Shown here: positions 1 through 9,933 of the stretch, piece by piece
Position numbering within the stretch: the stretch's first letter is position 1
Layout: each line of letters opens with the position of its first letter
From: Candidatus Moraniibacteriota bacterium
GTDB lineage: Bacteria; Patescibacteriota; Minisyncoccia; Moranbacterales; UBA1568
Reading direction: 5' to 3'
Length of the DNA stretch: 38,896 bases
Assembly: GCA_028711705.1 (NCBI GenBank)
Contig: JAQTRS010000001.1
Coordinates: 162,761-201,656, forward strand
The notes under the pieces: model-generated
The model's input: the letters and a program-made list of their open reading frames with translations, nothing else
What the model was told of the DNA's origin: nothing
Databases searched by the model: none
Made by a program: the position numbers and the translations under genes

Positions 1-192
1 AAGGGCATCGACTATGTCGTCGTCTCATCGGGCCGCCAGAGCCGCACCGCCAAGATGATACAGGGCTCCATCAGCAGCGGCAAGCAAAACATCATCCCAT
101 TCGACACTTACTACACCAAGACAGAGGGCATCGCGTATACGCTCGAAATCGACCATCGTCCGAGCAACTTCATCAAAGTCATATCCTTCTAG
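1..192 (+). CDS. C-terminal end of an unidentified protein (5' truncated by window edge)
   Basis: An open frame runs from the first base to a TAG at 190-192 and encodes the last 63 residues of a protein whose start lies outside the window. The tail is rich in beta-prone and aromatic residues (ending ...SNFIKVISF) and has no membrane segment. It sits 2 bp before the next gene on the same strand, so the two are probably co-transcribed. The neighbour is a membrane glycosyltransferase, so a surface-glycan role is possible, but I cannot assign a family from this fragment. Confidence 0.55.
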   Translation, partial: KGIDYVVVSSGRQSRTAKMIQGSISSGKQNIIPFDTYYTKTEGIAYTLEIDHRPSNFIKVISF

Positions 193-194
193 CA

Positions 195-1832
195 ATGCAT
201 ACTTCCGATATCCTCAGCTATTTCAAAAAATACGGGTGGGTTATCGCGCTGATCGCCATCTGCGTCCTCGGCAGCTGGATGAGGCTGACACGCTACGCGG
301 ACACGCTCGTCATAAAGTCCGACCAGGCCCGCGATGTGCTCATCGTAAGCCGGGCCATGCAGGCTGGCTTCGATAGCCTGCCGCTCCTCGGGCCGCAGGT
401 CGGCGGAACAGATCTTCGCCTCGGACCGATCTTCTACTATTTCCAATACGTTTCCGGAAAACTCTTCGGCGGCCGAACCGAAAGTTTTTCCTATCCCGAT
501 CTTCTCTTCGGCATCCTGACCCTACCGCTTCTTTTCCTGCTCCTGCGCCGTTTCTTTACGCGCCCGCTTTCGCTGTGGCTCGCCGCCCTCGGAAGCGTCT
601 CTTTTCTCCTTATCACATTCTCCCGCTTCGGCTGGAATCCCAACAGCCTCCCGTTTTTTACCACCCTCTTCGCCTGGTCTTTTCTCAAAGCGCTCGATCA
701 TACCGATGTGCGAAAGCGCCTCTGTTTCATCACGCTTTCTGCCATAAGCACGGGCATCATCGCCCAACTGCATCTTGCCGCCATCCTGGGCCTCGGTATC
801 GGACTGGGACTCTTCATTATCCTTTTCAGACCGCTCCGATACAAAGAAGTCCTCCTGTTCATCGCCATCGTGCTGGCCCTGCATACCCCGATGATGCTCT
901 CGGAATACCGGACCGGCGGGGAAAATTCGCAGGCATTCATTCAGGCAGCCACCAAAAAAGGTTCGGAGGACACGGGCCATGCCTGGTATGAGAAAACCTT
1001 CCGTGCGTATCAGCAAAACGCCGGCGCAACCTGGCTCATCCTCACCGGTCAGCAAAACACCGATACCATACTCACCAAAGGGCGCCTCATCAAGTGCGAT
1101 AAGGGCTGCAAAGCGGCGCTGCCCTACTCTCTCTTGGCTATGGCGCTCTTGGGCTCTATCCTGGTGGCCGGATACCTTTCCTGGAAATCCGCCGAAAGCC
1201 CGGAACGCAAACAAGCCCTGTCATTCATCATGCTGTGGATGATAGGTTTCCTCCTTCTCACCATTCCGCTCGCCTACCAGCTCGAAACACGCTTCTTCCT
1301 TTCTATCATACCGCCGCTGTTCATCCTCATCGGCCTCACGGTGCAGCGCATAAGCAACAGACTTGCGGGAAAAACAGCAAAAGCGCTCCTCATGTTCGGA
1401 GGCATAGCCATCCTCCTGCTGCAATTCCACACCAGCACTGCCTATATCCGCGAACTGACCCGCTCCCAGACATCGGCGCAGGAAAGTTCCCGCGACTTAC
1501 GCTTCGGCACCGCACCCAAGGTGACGCTCGGGCAACTGAGATCCATCGCGCAGGAAAGCTCCCGCCATTTCGCCCCAAACGAACCCGTTATCGTCACCGG
1601 AGAGAGTCTCTACGCCAAAGCGATGTACTATGTGCTTTCGTCCGAGTTCGATCATCCGGGCTGCTACCTCAAGGGTGACAACGACATCCCCTCAAGTTTC
1701 AATCGCCTCATCATCGAATATGCGCCGGACGACAAAACACCTGTAACCTTCGGAACCCTCTCCGCCGCATTCACGCCGGCCATTCCCTCGAAAACCGCCG
1801 CTCCTTTGCCGAAAGGATGTCTGACCTACTGA
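195..1832 (+). CDS. GT39-like multi-pass membrane glycosyltransferase
   Basis: A 545-residue integral membrane protein. It opens with a short cytoplasmic stretch and a first transmembrane helix (about residues 14-30), followed by a polar loop with DQARD (about residues 43-47), the position where GT39/PMT and ArnT-like enzymes carry acidic catalytic or metal-binding residues. About ten more hydrophobic helices follow, and then a soluble C-terminal segment of about 130 residues. Families of this fold use a lipid-phosphate sugar donor and transfer the sugar to an acceptor on the outer face of the membrane. The ATG lies 2 bp after the previous stop, without a clear Shine-Dalgarno, which suggests translational coupling. 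A strong terminator follows. The family call is from topology and the N-terminal motif; donor and acceptor are unknown. Confidence 0.75.
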   Translation: MHTSDILSYFKKYGWVIALIAICVLGSWMRLTRYADTLVIKSDQARDVLIVSRAMQAGFDSLPLLGPQVGGTDLRLGPIFYYFQYVSGKLFGGRTESFSYPDLLFGILTLPLLFLLLRRFFTRPLSLWLAALGSVSFLLITFSRFGWNPNSLPFFTTLFAWSFLKALDHTDVRKRLCFITLSAISTGIIAQLHLAAILGLGIGLGLFIILFRPLRYKEVLLFIAIVLALHTPMMLSEYRTGGENSQAFIQAATKKGSEDTGHAWYEKTFRAYQQNAGATWLILTGQQNTDTILTKGRLIKCDKGCKAALPYSLLAMALLGSILVAGYLSWKSAESPERKQALSFIMLWMIGFLLLTIPLAYQLETRFFLSIIPPLFILIGLTVQRISNRLAGKTAKALLMFGGIAILLLQFHTSTAYIRELTRSQTSAQESSRDLRFGTAPKVTLGQLRSIAQESSRHFAPNEPVIVTGESLYAKAMYYVLSSEFDHPGCYLKGDNDIPSSFNRLIIEYAPDDKTPVTFGTLSAAFTPAIPSKTAAPLPKGCLTY

Positions 1833-1853
1833 CACTTCGCGCATTCCTACGAA

Positions 1854-1895
1854 AGTATTAAAAGCCGCTGGAATATACCAGCGGCTTTTAATACT
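1854..1895. terminator. Bidirectional intrinsic terminator
   Basis: A perfect 18-bp inverted repeat (1854-1871 and 1878-1895) with a 6-nt AATATA loop; the GC core GCCGCTGG/CCAGCGGC is flanked by A4 and T4 tracts. It lies between the convergent + glycosyltransferase (ending 1832) and the - gene ending at 1915, so it can stop transcription from both sides. Confidence 0.9.
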
Positions 1896-1914
1896 GACAG
1901 TCTTGGCAGAAATC

Positions 1915-2436
1915 CTATTGGAAATAGTCGAATTTCCTCAGGAAGTCTTTATAGATTTCGAGAGATTGCTTCGCCTGACCAAGGTCGATATGGAAATCCT
2001 GCTCGAAGACGATACGGTTGCGGATCTGATGGACTTCCTTGAGCTTCGCCGCGTCATCGGGCTGCATCATCTCCAATTGATCGATCTTCTGCGCCATATC
2101 CGCTCCGGAATCATACCCGATGTCTTTAAGGATGCCTTCCACGACATTGTCCGCCTCCAGAATCGCCACCTTGTATTCCGAGACATTGCCGCTCTCTAGG
2201 CGCTCATTGAGCTTAGCCCATTTCTTGTTCATATCCGACTGCGACACGGACGGCACGAGCGCCGTGCCATAGCTTCCCTGCCGAAGCTCGCTGCGCAAAT
2301 CACGGAAAGAAAGGATGAGGACGATGTCGATAATCAAAACGACGGTATAAACCGCGAGAAATATCTTGATCGCCGCGAAAAAATACGAATCGGAGAATCC
2401 AGTGAAGACGGTTTGAGCAAACGTTACAATATCCAT
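1915..2436 (-). CDS. Membrane-anchored protein with HEPN-like C-terminal domain (unknown function)
   Basis: A 173-residue protein. One hydrophobic helix (about residues 20-44) is followed by a charged linker and a helical domain (about 85-170). That domain has the pattern EYKVAILEAD...GILKDIGY...HQIRNRIVFE, which resembles HEPN/DUF4145-type helical bundles where an RNxxxH motif is typical. Here the RN is at 139-140, but the position of the expected His is Phe144, so if it is a HEPN fold the RNase motif looks incomplete. It is the last gene of the ligA-gatC-gatA run, 21 bp beyond gatA, and ends just before the shared terminator. The HEPN call is by eye only; an alternative is simply a conserved CPR membrane protein of unknown role. 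Confidence 0.6.
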   Translation of the reverse strand: MDIVTFAQTVFTGFSDSYFFAAIKIFLAVYTVVLIIDIVLILSFRDLRSELRQGSYGTALVPSVSQSDMNKKWAKLNERLESGNVSEYKVAILEADNVVEGILKDIGYDSGADMAQKIDQLEMMQPDDAAKLKEVHQIRNRIVFEQDFHIDLGQAKQSLEIYKDFLRKFDYFQ

Positions 2437-2457
2437 GTATTTCTAAATTAGAGATTC

Positions 2458-3906
2458 CTACTTAAACCCCTTTTCGAACGCATCCGCCGCGCACAACAAC
2501 GTCTCCTCATCGAACCACTTCGCCATCAGATGGCCGCCGAGCGGAAGGTTCTTGCCGTCTTCTTCGAGCGTTCCCATCGGGAATGAGATAGCTGGAACAC
2601 CGACCAGGTTGGCGGTGATGGTATAGATATCGCCCAGATACATCTTGAGAGGGTCATCCGTTTTCTCGCCGATCTTGAACGCGACTTCCGGCGCGGTCGG
2701 CGAGAAAATAAGATCGACTTGCTCGAAAGCCTTTTCGAAATCATGTCTCAAAAGTGAGCGCACTTTCTGTGCCTTGATATAGTACGCATCGTAGTAGCCG
2801 GCGCTCAAAATATACGTGCCGAGCATGATGCGGCGCTTGACCTCGGGACCGAATCCGAAACGGCGCGTATCCAGATAGGTCTCCAAAAGGTTATTGCTTT
2901 TCTTGATGGAATCTTCGTTATCATTGACGCGCAGGCCATACTTCACGCCATCGAAACGGGCGAGGTTGGAACTCACCTCGGCCGGCATGGCGATATAGTA
3001 GGCCGGAAGGGCGTATTCGCTGTTCGGCAGGCTGACGGATACGATTTCCGCGCCCAATCTTTTGAATTTTTCGATAGCTTCATCAGCGACACGTTTGATA
3101 CGGGGATCGAGCGCTTCCGAAAAATACTCCTTCGGAATACCGATCCTAAGCCCTTGGATATCGCCCGAAAGGAAGCTCTCATAAGGCTTGTGCGCTCCCT
3201 CAGCGGTCGTGGCGTCCATCGAATCTTCGCCCGCGATGCACGAAAGCACCAAGGCGACATCCTCCACCGTCTTGCCGAACGGACCGATCTGATCCAAACT
3301 CGAACCCATCGCCATGGCGCCGTAGCGCGACACACGGCCATAGGTCGGCTTCAGTCCCACCAAACCGCAGAACGCGGCCGGCTGCCGGATCGATCCGCCC
3401 GTATCCGTCCCGAGCGAAAACACCGCCTCATCGGCAACCACGGCTGCAGCGGATCCGCCCGACGATCCTCCGGGAACACGCGTTATATCCACCGGATTTT
3501 TCGTCACCTGATACGCGCTGTTCTCGGTCGAAGAACCCATGGCGAATTCGTCCATATTGGTCTTACCGATTATCACAGCACCCGCTTCTTTGAGCCTTCG
3601 GATAACGGTTGCATCATACGGCGCGATATAGTTGTCCAAAATCTTCGATCCGGCCGTGGCGCGCACGCCTTCGACGCAGATATTGTCCTTGATAGCGCAC
3701 GGGATACCCTCGAGCATACCGATTTCCTCGCCGTTCTTGATTTTCTCATCGACGGCACGGGCCTGCACCAAAGCGCTTTCTTTCATCAAGGTGAGATAGG
3801 CTCCGATTTCCGCATCCCGGCTTTCGATACGCGAAAAATATTCTTCCGTCAAAGCGACCGAGGTAATCTTGCCATTCACGAGCTTAGTGTGTAATTCTTT
3901 GATCAT
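2458..3906 (-). CDS. gatA: Asp-tRNA(Asn)/Glu-tRNA(Gln) amidotransferase subunit A
   Basis: Subunit A of the GatCAB transamidosome releases ammonia from glutamine or asparagine, so that Glu-tRNA(Gln) or Asp-tRNA(Asn) can be amidated on GatB. The amidase-signature triad is complete: Lys73 (in GIPCAIKDN), the cis-Ser at 148 (in PGGSSGGS) and nucleophile Ser172 (in GTDTGGSIRQP). Length (482 aa) is typical for the family. It is preceded by gatC on the same strand with a 78-bp gap that carries a dispersed palindromic repeat. gatB is not in this window and must lie elsewhere if the complex is active. Confidence 0.97.
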   Translation of the reverse strand: MIKELHTKLVNGKITSVALTEEYFSRIESRDAEIGAYLTLMKESALVQARAVDEKIKNGEEIGMLEGIPCAIKDNICVEGVRATAGSKILDNYIAPYDATVIRRLKEAGAVIIGKTNMDEFAMGSSTENSAYQVTKNPVDITRVPGGSSGGSAAAVVADEAVFSLGTDTGGSIRQPAAFCGLVGLKPTYGRVSRYGAMAMGSSLDQIGPFGKTVEDVALVLSCIAGEDSMDATTAEGAHKPYESFLSGDIQGLRIGIPKEYFSEALDPRIKRVADEAIEKFKRLGAEIVSVSLPNSEYALPAYYIAMPAEVSSNLARFDGVKYGLRVNDNEDSIKKSNNLLETYLDTRRFGFGPEVKRRIMLGTYILSAGYYDAYYIKAQKVRSLLRHDFEKAFEQVDLIFSPTAPEVAFKIGEKTDDPLKMYLGDIYTITANLVGVPAISFPMGTLEEDGKNLPLGGHLMAKWFDEETLLCAADAFEKGFK

Positions 3907-3940
3907 AATACTTATTGTTTCAATTCATTCAATCGATGCA

Positions 3941-3967
3941 TCATGCTGAACTTGTTTCAGGATGACA
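3941..3967. repeat. Dispersed palindromic repeat, copy 1 (gatC/gatA gap)
   Basis: The sequence TCATGCTGAACTTGTTTCAG continues as GATGACA. Its ends form a near-perfect hairpin (TCATGCTGAA with TTCAGGATGA). The same unit recurs at 15223-15253 and in the opposite orientation at 15284-15308, with a half copy at 16393-16408. It sits between gatC and gatA, which are on the same strand. Confidence 0.8.
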
Positions 3968-3984
3968 AGAAATATGCCTACTTC

Positions 3985-4278
3985 TTAGAAAACTGATTTT
4001 ACCTTCACATACTTGCCCTTGGTTTCCGGCACATTATTCATAATCAGTTCCGTCTGGTGAGGGGCTCGCTCATAGGCATTGTCGCCTCGCATACCGTTTT
4101 CGCGACCGATAATCTGACGGGGCACCGAAACCGCGCTCACATCTGCCTTTTCCAAATCCTTGAAGAAATCCAAAACGCCCGAGAGGTCCTCTTGATACTT
4201 TTCGACCTCATCGTCTTTCACTCCGATACGCGCCAAAAGGGCGATATGCTTCACTTCTTCTTTCGATAACATACGCAT
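3985..4278 (-). CDS. gatC: Asp-tRNA(Asn)/Glu-tRNA(Gln) amidotransferase subunit C
   Basis: A 97-residue protein with the standard GatC layout. The N-terminal helix LSKEEVKHIALLARIGV is followed by the helix VEKYQEDLSGVLDFFKDLEK, then the variable loop, and a C-terminal segment ending NVPETKGKYVKVKSVF, which wraps around GatA in known structures. It has no catalytic residue; its role is to tether GatA to GatB. It lies 12 bp downstream of ligA and upstream of gatA, so the three are probably one transcript. Two in-frame ATGs are close together (residues 1 and 3) and I cannot choose between them. Confidence 0.95.
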   Translation of the reverse strand: MRMLSKEEVKHIALLARIGVKDDEVEKYQEDLSGVLDFFKDLEKADVSAVSVPRQIIGRENGMRGDNAYERAPHQTELIMNNVPETKGKYVKVKSVF

Positions 4279-4290
4279 TTCATCTTAGGA

Positions 4291-6366
<2,076 letters not shown>

Positions 6367-6368
6367 TC

Positions 6369-6377
6369 AGTATAGCA
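6369..6377 (-). promoter_or_regulatory. Extended -10 promoter element of ligA
   Basis: On the minus strand the sequence is TGCTATACT, a TGn-extended -10 with hexamer TATACT at 6369-6374. It is followed by GAATATAT and then the ligA ATG at 6360. No clear -35 is visible, as expected for extended -10 promoters. Initiation 6-7 nt downstream would leave a leader of only 1-3 nt and no Shine-Dalgarno. A second hexamer, TATAAT, lies about 30 bp further upstream and could give a longer leader. Confidence 0.55.
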
Positions 6378-6405
6378 TACGCGCCGCGCAGGATTATACA
6401 ACGGA

Positions 6406-7554
6406 TTATCCTCTGAAATGCCGTATAATATCTTGAGCGGTCTTCTGCCAATTGAGCTCCTTGGAGCGTTCGACGCCTTTTTTTCCGAGGGCATCGTGGA
6501 GGTCTTTGCTGAGCAATACTTCTTGCATCGCGTGAAAAAGGTCATCGGGCTGATAGGGGTCGATCATAATGCCGGCACTGCCGACCACTTCCGGAAAAGA
6601 CGAAGTGAAGGAGACGATGACCGGTATACCGCAGCGCATCGCCTCGGCAGGCGGAAGGCCGAAGCCCTCAAAAAAGGACGGGTACACGAACAGACTCGAA
6701 AGATTATACAGCGCTGGCTTATCCTCATCGTCCACGAAGTCCGTCACGATAATCTGCTCGCGATAGGGTGAGCGCTCTATCTCCCTAAAGATCTCATCGC
6801 ATTTCCAACCGCACACGCCCGCGATCACCAGGGCATATTTCTGAAGCTCAGCATCCCCCGTCTTCTGGAGCTGATCGTATGCGCGGATAATCGCCACGAT
6901 ATTCTTGCGCGGCTCGATAGTCCCCAAATAGAGGATGAATTTATAGGGCAGTTTATATTTTTCCTTCACCGCGATAAGTTCCGGACTATTGCGGTTCATC
7001 ACCATGAATTTGCTCGAGACGCCGGAGAGCATGGTCGAAACCTTCTTCTCCGGGATGTCGTACAGTATCACAACATCCGTTTTGGTGGATTCGGACACCG
7101 CGAAAATATGATGCGCCCGGCGACACAGGTAACGAAAATTCACTAATATGTGCCAAAACCTGCGCTTCCACGAAAACATCTCAGGATAGCGCTCAAACGA
7201 AAGATCATGAGCGGTCACGAACAATTTTACGCCCTTGGAAACGGCGATGAAGTTCATGTTGGGCATGAAGAACATATCCACCCCGCCAAGCAAACGATCG
7301 ATTTTCGGAAAGCGGAAATACCACAAACAGAAATTGAGCAGCTTATTAGGAATGCGGAAACGCTTCACAAAAACATTGGGGTACTGTTCCACGAAGCCCA
7401 AGTCGACATCCGTATCCTTGTAAAGATTCAAAAACAGGATATACGTATTCTCGCGATCGCGCAGGAAAATATTTTCCAACAGCTGCATCGTATATTCCTC
7501 CACTCCTGTCCGTTTTCCGGACGCCAAACATCGTATGTCTATTCCGATTTTCAT
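6406..7554 (-). CDS. GT4-family glycosyltransferase
   Basis: About 382 residues with the GT-B fold of family 4 retaining glycosyltransferases. The N-terminus (MKIGIDIRCLASGKRTGVEEY) holds a glycine-bearing acceptor loop. The middle contains LYLGTIEPRKN, a typical start of the donor-binding half, and the C-terminal half carries the E-x7-E donor motif in EGFGLPPAEAMRCGIPVI. Enzymes of this type add hexoses from nucleotide sugars to lipid-linked glycans at the cytoplasmic face. It is the last gene of the surface-glycan cluster. The start is placed at the ATG before KIGIDIR; another ATG lies two codons upstream. The sugar specificity cannot be read from the sequence. Confidence 0.88.
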   Translation of the reverse strand: MKIGIDIRCLASGKRTGVEEYTMQLLENIFLRDRENTYILFLNLYKDTDVDLGFVEQYPNVFVKRFRIPNKLLNFCLWYFRFPKIDRLLGGVDMFFMPNMNFIAVSKGVKLFVTAHDLSFERYPEMFSWKRRFWHILVNFRYLCRRAHHIFAVSESTKTDVVILYDIPEKKVSTMLSGVSSKFMVMNRNSPELIAVKEKYKLPYKFILYLGTIEPRKNIVAIIRAYDQLQKTGDAELQKYALVIAGVCGWKCDEIFREIERSPYREQIIVTDFVDDEDKPALYNLSSLFVYPSFFEGFGLPPAEAMRCGIPVIVSFTSSFPEVVGSAGIMIDPYQPDDLFHAMQEVLLSKDLHDALGKKGVERSKELNWQKTAQDIIRHFRG

Positions 7555-7631
7555 AATCATTGCATCAATACTGAATTTCTTTCTTTTTTCCTTGCCTTTG
7601 TTTCTTTCTCAATCTTTGAGTCTTTTCCTTT

Positions 7632-7721
7632 ACCCGTAAAATATATTCCGAGTCTCGCGTAGTAGCCGTTTGGCGTACTCGACAAGGCTGCAGAGTAAGA
7701 CTTGGAATATATTGTACGGGT
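7632..7721. repeat. 90-bp imperfect palindromic element
   Basis: Two 24-nt arms (7632-7655 and 7698-7721) are inverted copies with 22 of 24 positions matching; one of the two differences is a G-T wobble on the plus strand. Inside, GTAGCC (7662-7667) can pair with GGCTGC (7686-7691), so a long two-stage hairpin can form. There is no U-tract, so it is not a standard terminator. It occupies most of the gap between the Wzz-like gene and the next glycosyltransferase. Confidence 0.7.
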
Positions 7722-7743
7722 CGCTCTCTACAAGAATACTCCA

Positions 7744-8340
7744 CTAATTTCTTCGGGTACTAGAAAAATAATGCCTCAATAACACTACCCAGAAACCGAG
7801 GAACACTCCCAGTGCGAGCGATACGGCAAGAATAAGGGTTATGCCGATGCGGCCGTCGCGGACGACCGGATCATCGCCCACCACCGAAAACCAGGTCGAT
7901 TCCTGCTGATCCTTATTGAGCGTATCCGCCTCCCTATTGATGCGGGCGACGAGCGATTGGGCTATCTTATCCGCAAAAGCGCCATCGTACGCATCATAGG
8001 TCACCTGGATCATCTGTGAAGATAATCGCTGCGCCTTGAAGGCGTGACTGTTCGCATCACTTATATCCGCATAAATATCCGAAACGATACGCGGTGATCC
8101 AAGCCAACGCACGACCGTGTCCGCAAAACGCTCATCCGCTTGGAGGCGATAGAAATCGTGATACTGGTAGTCCATCGTCTTATCCGAACCCAGGCGCGTC
8201 ACATTGAGCGTAAGATTGCTGGCGACATGCTCTTTCTGAAGGCTGTGCCCGAAGGCACCGAGCGCGACGCACAGAGCGACCGTCATGAAAAAAGCATTTC
8301 GGTGCGTGCGAAAAATGGTGATGATATCTTTGAGTTCCAT
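7744..8340 (-). CDS. Wzz-like chain-length determinant / polysaccharide co-polymerase
   Basis: A 198-residue protein with the typical topology of Wzz-type co-polymerases: a short cytoplasmic start (MELKDIITIFRTHR), a transmembrane helix (about 14-32), an extracytoplasmic domain of about 130 residues, and a second transmembrane helix (about 167-190) ending in a basic tail. These proteins set polymer length in the Wzy-dependent assembly of surface polysaccharides. It is short for the family (often 300 or more residues), and there is no tyrosine kinase domain. It lies 2 bp downstream of a GT4 glycosyltransferase, so it is in the same operon. Confident on topology and context, less so on exact role. 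Confidence 0.75.
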   Translation of the reverse strand: MELKDIITIFRTHRNAFFMTVALCVALGAFGHSLQKEHVASNLTLNVTRLGSDKTMDYQYHDFYRLQADERFADTVVRWLGSPRIVSDIYADISDANSHAFKAQRLSSQMIQVTYDAYDGAFADKIAQSLVARINREADTLNKDQQESTWFSVVGDDPVVRDGRIGITLILAVSLALGVFLGFWVVLLRHYFSSTRRN

Positions 8341-8342
8341 AG

Positions 8343-9443
8343 TTATTTCTTTAAGTGTTCCGCTAAAGCGCTCTGTACATATTCCTTTATTTTAGCCTTG
8401 AAATGATCCTTGTCAAACTGGAGGGCCTTGTTTCGGATATAGGTCGGGTCATAATCCCCGTCTTTGAAATTGGTCACCGCCTCGACGATGGCAGCCGCAT
8501 CCTGCCGCTCGAAGAACATGCCCATCTTGCCGTTCTCCAGATGCTCGGCGATATCCCCACCCCTATACGCGATAAGCGGACGCCCCGATGCCATGGCCTC
8601 TATCGCCACGATGCCGAAGTCCTCTTCCTGCGGGAAGATGAAAGCGCGGCACTTGGCATAGTACTCGGGCAATTCCTCATCAGACACCCTGCCCAAGAAT
8701 TCGATATTCGGACCGGCGATCTTTTTGAGGCGCTCGATTTCCAATCCGCGGCCGATGATCTTGAGCGGAAGACCCAGACTATTGAAGGCCTCGATAGCGA
8801 TATCATGCCGCTTATAGGCGATCAGCCTCCCCACCATGAGGAAATAGTCCTCCTGCTTGGGCGCGATGAAAAAACGATTCACATCGACGGGCGGATGGAT
8901 GATATTCGCCTCCTTGCGATAGTACTTCCAGATGCGCTTGGCAACGAAGCGCGAATTGGCCAAAAAATTATCCACCCGATCGGCGGACGCCTTGTCCCAC
9001 AGACGGATGGGATTCATGAAGAACGGCACGAACCGGGTGATGAACTTCGGGAAACCGAAATCCTGCGTATATTTCTGGCAGTCGTCCCAGGCATAACGCA
9101 TCGGCGTGTGCATATAGCAGATGTGGAGCGTCTTGGGCTTGGTGATGATGCCCTTGGCATAGCTTGAGGAATCGGACAAGACGATATCGTACTGCGAGAA
9201 ATCGAACTGCTCGATCGCAAGCGGCATGAGCGGCGGAAACAGCCGATGGTTGCGGCGTATCCATGCGAAGCGCTGCAAAAAGGACGTCCGGATATCCTTG
9301 CCGGCGAACAATCCCTGCATGGCATCCTGATCGTATATCAACGTGTAAATCGGCGCATACGGGAACAATTCCGTAAACACTTCGAGCACGCGCTCAGCTC
9401 CCCCTCTTTGTACCAGATAATCATGGACTAAAGCTATTTTCAT
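8343..9443 (-). CDS. GT4-family glycosyltransferase
   Basis: A 366-residue GT-B enzyme. It begins MKIALVHDYLVQRGGAERV, the glycine-rich acceptor-side loop common to GT4 proteins, and contains FLMVGRLIAYKRHDIAIEAF at the start of the donor half and the E-x7-E element in EEDFGIVAIEAMASGRPLIAY. It probably transfers a sugar from a nucleotide donor onto the lipid-linked repeat unit. It is followed after 2 bp by the Wzz-like gene and preceded 5 bp away by a small membrane protein. It has no signal or membrane segment, so it is cytoplasmic or peripheral. Confidence 0.9.
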   Translation of the reverse strand: MKIALVHDYLVQRGGAERVLEVFTELFPYAPIYTLIYDQDAMQGLFAGKDIRTSFLQRFAWIRRNHRLFPPLMPLAIEQFDFSQYDIVLSDSSSYAKGIITKPKTLHICYMHTPMRYAWDDCQKYTQDFGFPKFITRFVPFFMNPIRLWDKASADRVDNFLANSRFVAKRIWKYYRKEANIIHPPVDVNRFFIAPKQEDYFLMVGRLIAYKRHDIAIEAFNSLGLPLKIIGRGLEIERLKKIAGPNIEFLGRVSDEELPEYYAKCRAFIFPQEEDFGIVAIEAMASGRPLIAYRGGDIAEHLENGKMGMFFERQDAAAIVEAVTNFKDGDYDPTYIRNKALQFDKDHFKAKIKEYVQSALAEHLKK

Positions 9444-9448
9444 AGGGA

Positions 9449-9802
9449 TTATTCCGACAGGGCGGCCTTACGGAAAACGGCATGCAAAAACCAGTGCAAA
9501 AGGGAAAGTACCAATGCGCCCAAGATGGCGGCGCCGAAGCCGTTCACCTCAAATCCCTCCACGATTTTGGCCAAAAGCATCAGGAAAAACCCGTTGATAA
9601 CGAAGGTAAAGAGGCCGAGCGTCAGGATATTGACCGGCAACGTCAGGATAATCAGAAGTGGCTTGAGTGTCACTCCAATGACACCCCACAAAAGCGCCAC
9701 CACGAGCGCCGTCCAGAAACTGGCGATGTGAATGCCGGGAACGATATTGGCAACCACTAAAAAAGCGAGTGCGTTCAAAACCCATTTCCCCAAGATAAGC
9801 AT
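9449..9802 (-). CDS. Phage holin family 4-type small membrane protein
   Basis: About 117 residues with four hydrophobic helices. It matches the pattern of the widespread bacterial PF04020 (phage holin 4 superfamily) proteins: an opening LGKWVLNALAFLVVANIVPGI, then LLWGVIGVTLKPLLIILTLPVNILTLGLF, then FVINGFFLMLLA. These are not phage genes in most genomes and their function is unknown. The start is placed at the internal ATG (9800-9802), because a TATAAT hexamer at 9819-9824 lies inside the longer reading frame. It sits between two glycan genes. Confidence 0.8.
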   Translation of the reverse strand: MLILGKWVLNALAFLVVANIVPGIHIASFWTALVVALLWGVIGVTLKPLLIILTLPVNILTLGLFTFVINGFFLMLLAKIVEGFEVNGFGAAILGALVLSLLHWFLHAVFRKAALSE

Positions 9803-9818
9803 AGTGTCGAAGTGAAGA

Positions 9819-9824
9819 ATTATA
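9819..9824 (-). promoter_or_regulatory. -10 element upstream of the holin-like gene
   Basis: A consensus TATAAT on the minus strand ending 16 bp before the chosen ATG. A second, TATACT-like, hexamer lies about 10 bp further up. No good -35 is visible. It supports the short start of the gene at 9802. Confidence 0.4.
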
Positions 9825-9866
9825 CCTTTAGTATAAAGCATTTACGACTTTCAGAAAAGTTGGCAT

Positions 9867-9901
9867 AAAAAACGGTCCTGCAAATTGACTTGCAAGGACC
9901 G
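9867..9901 (-). terminator. Intrinsic terminator after the 172-aa membrane protein
   Basis: On the minus strand CGGTCCTTGCAA pairs with TTGCAGGACCG (one bulged base) around a short loop, followed immediately by TTTTTT. It lies 33 bp beyond the stop of the gene at 9934-10452 and separates it from the holin-like gene. Confidence 0.85.
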
Positions 9902-9933
9902 AAAGCGGATAGCGTATCCTGGTTTTCCTGTTT

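Noticed and set aside
7630-7746. The Wzz-like frame continues 37 codons past its TAG without another stop, so stop readthrough was considered
   Set aside because: The extension lies almost wholly in the palindromic element, the protein already ends with the expected second membrane helix and basic tail, and there is no sign of a recoding signal.
9449-9802. Prophage remnant, because of the holin-like gene
   Set aside because: PF04020-type proteins are common chromosomal membrane proteins, and no other phage gene is nearby.
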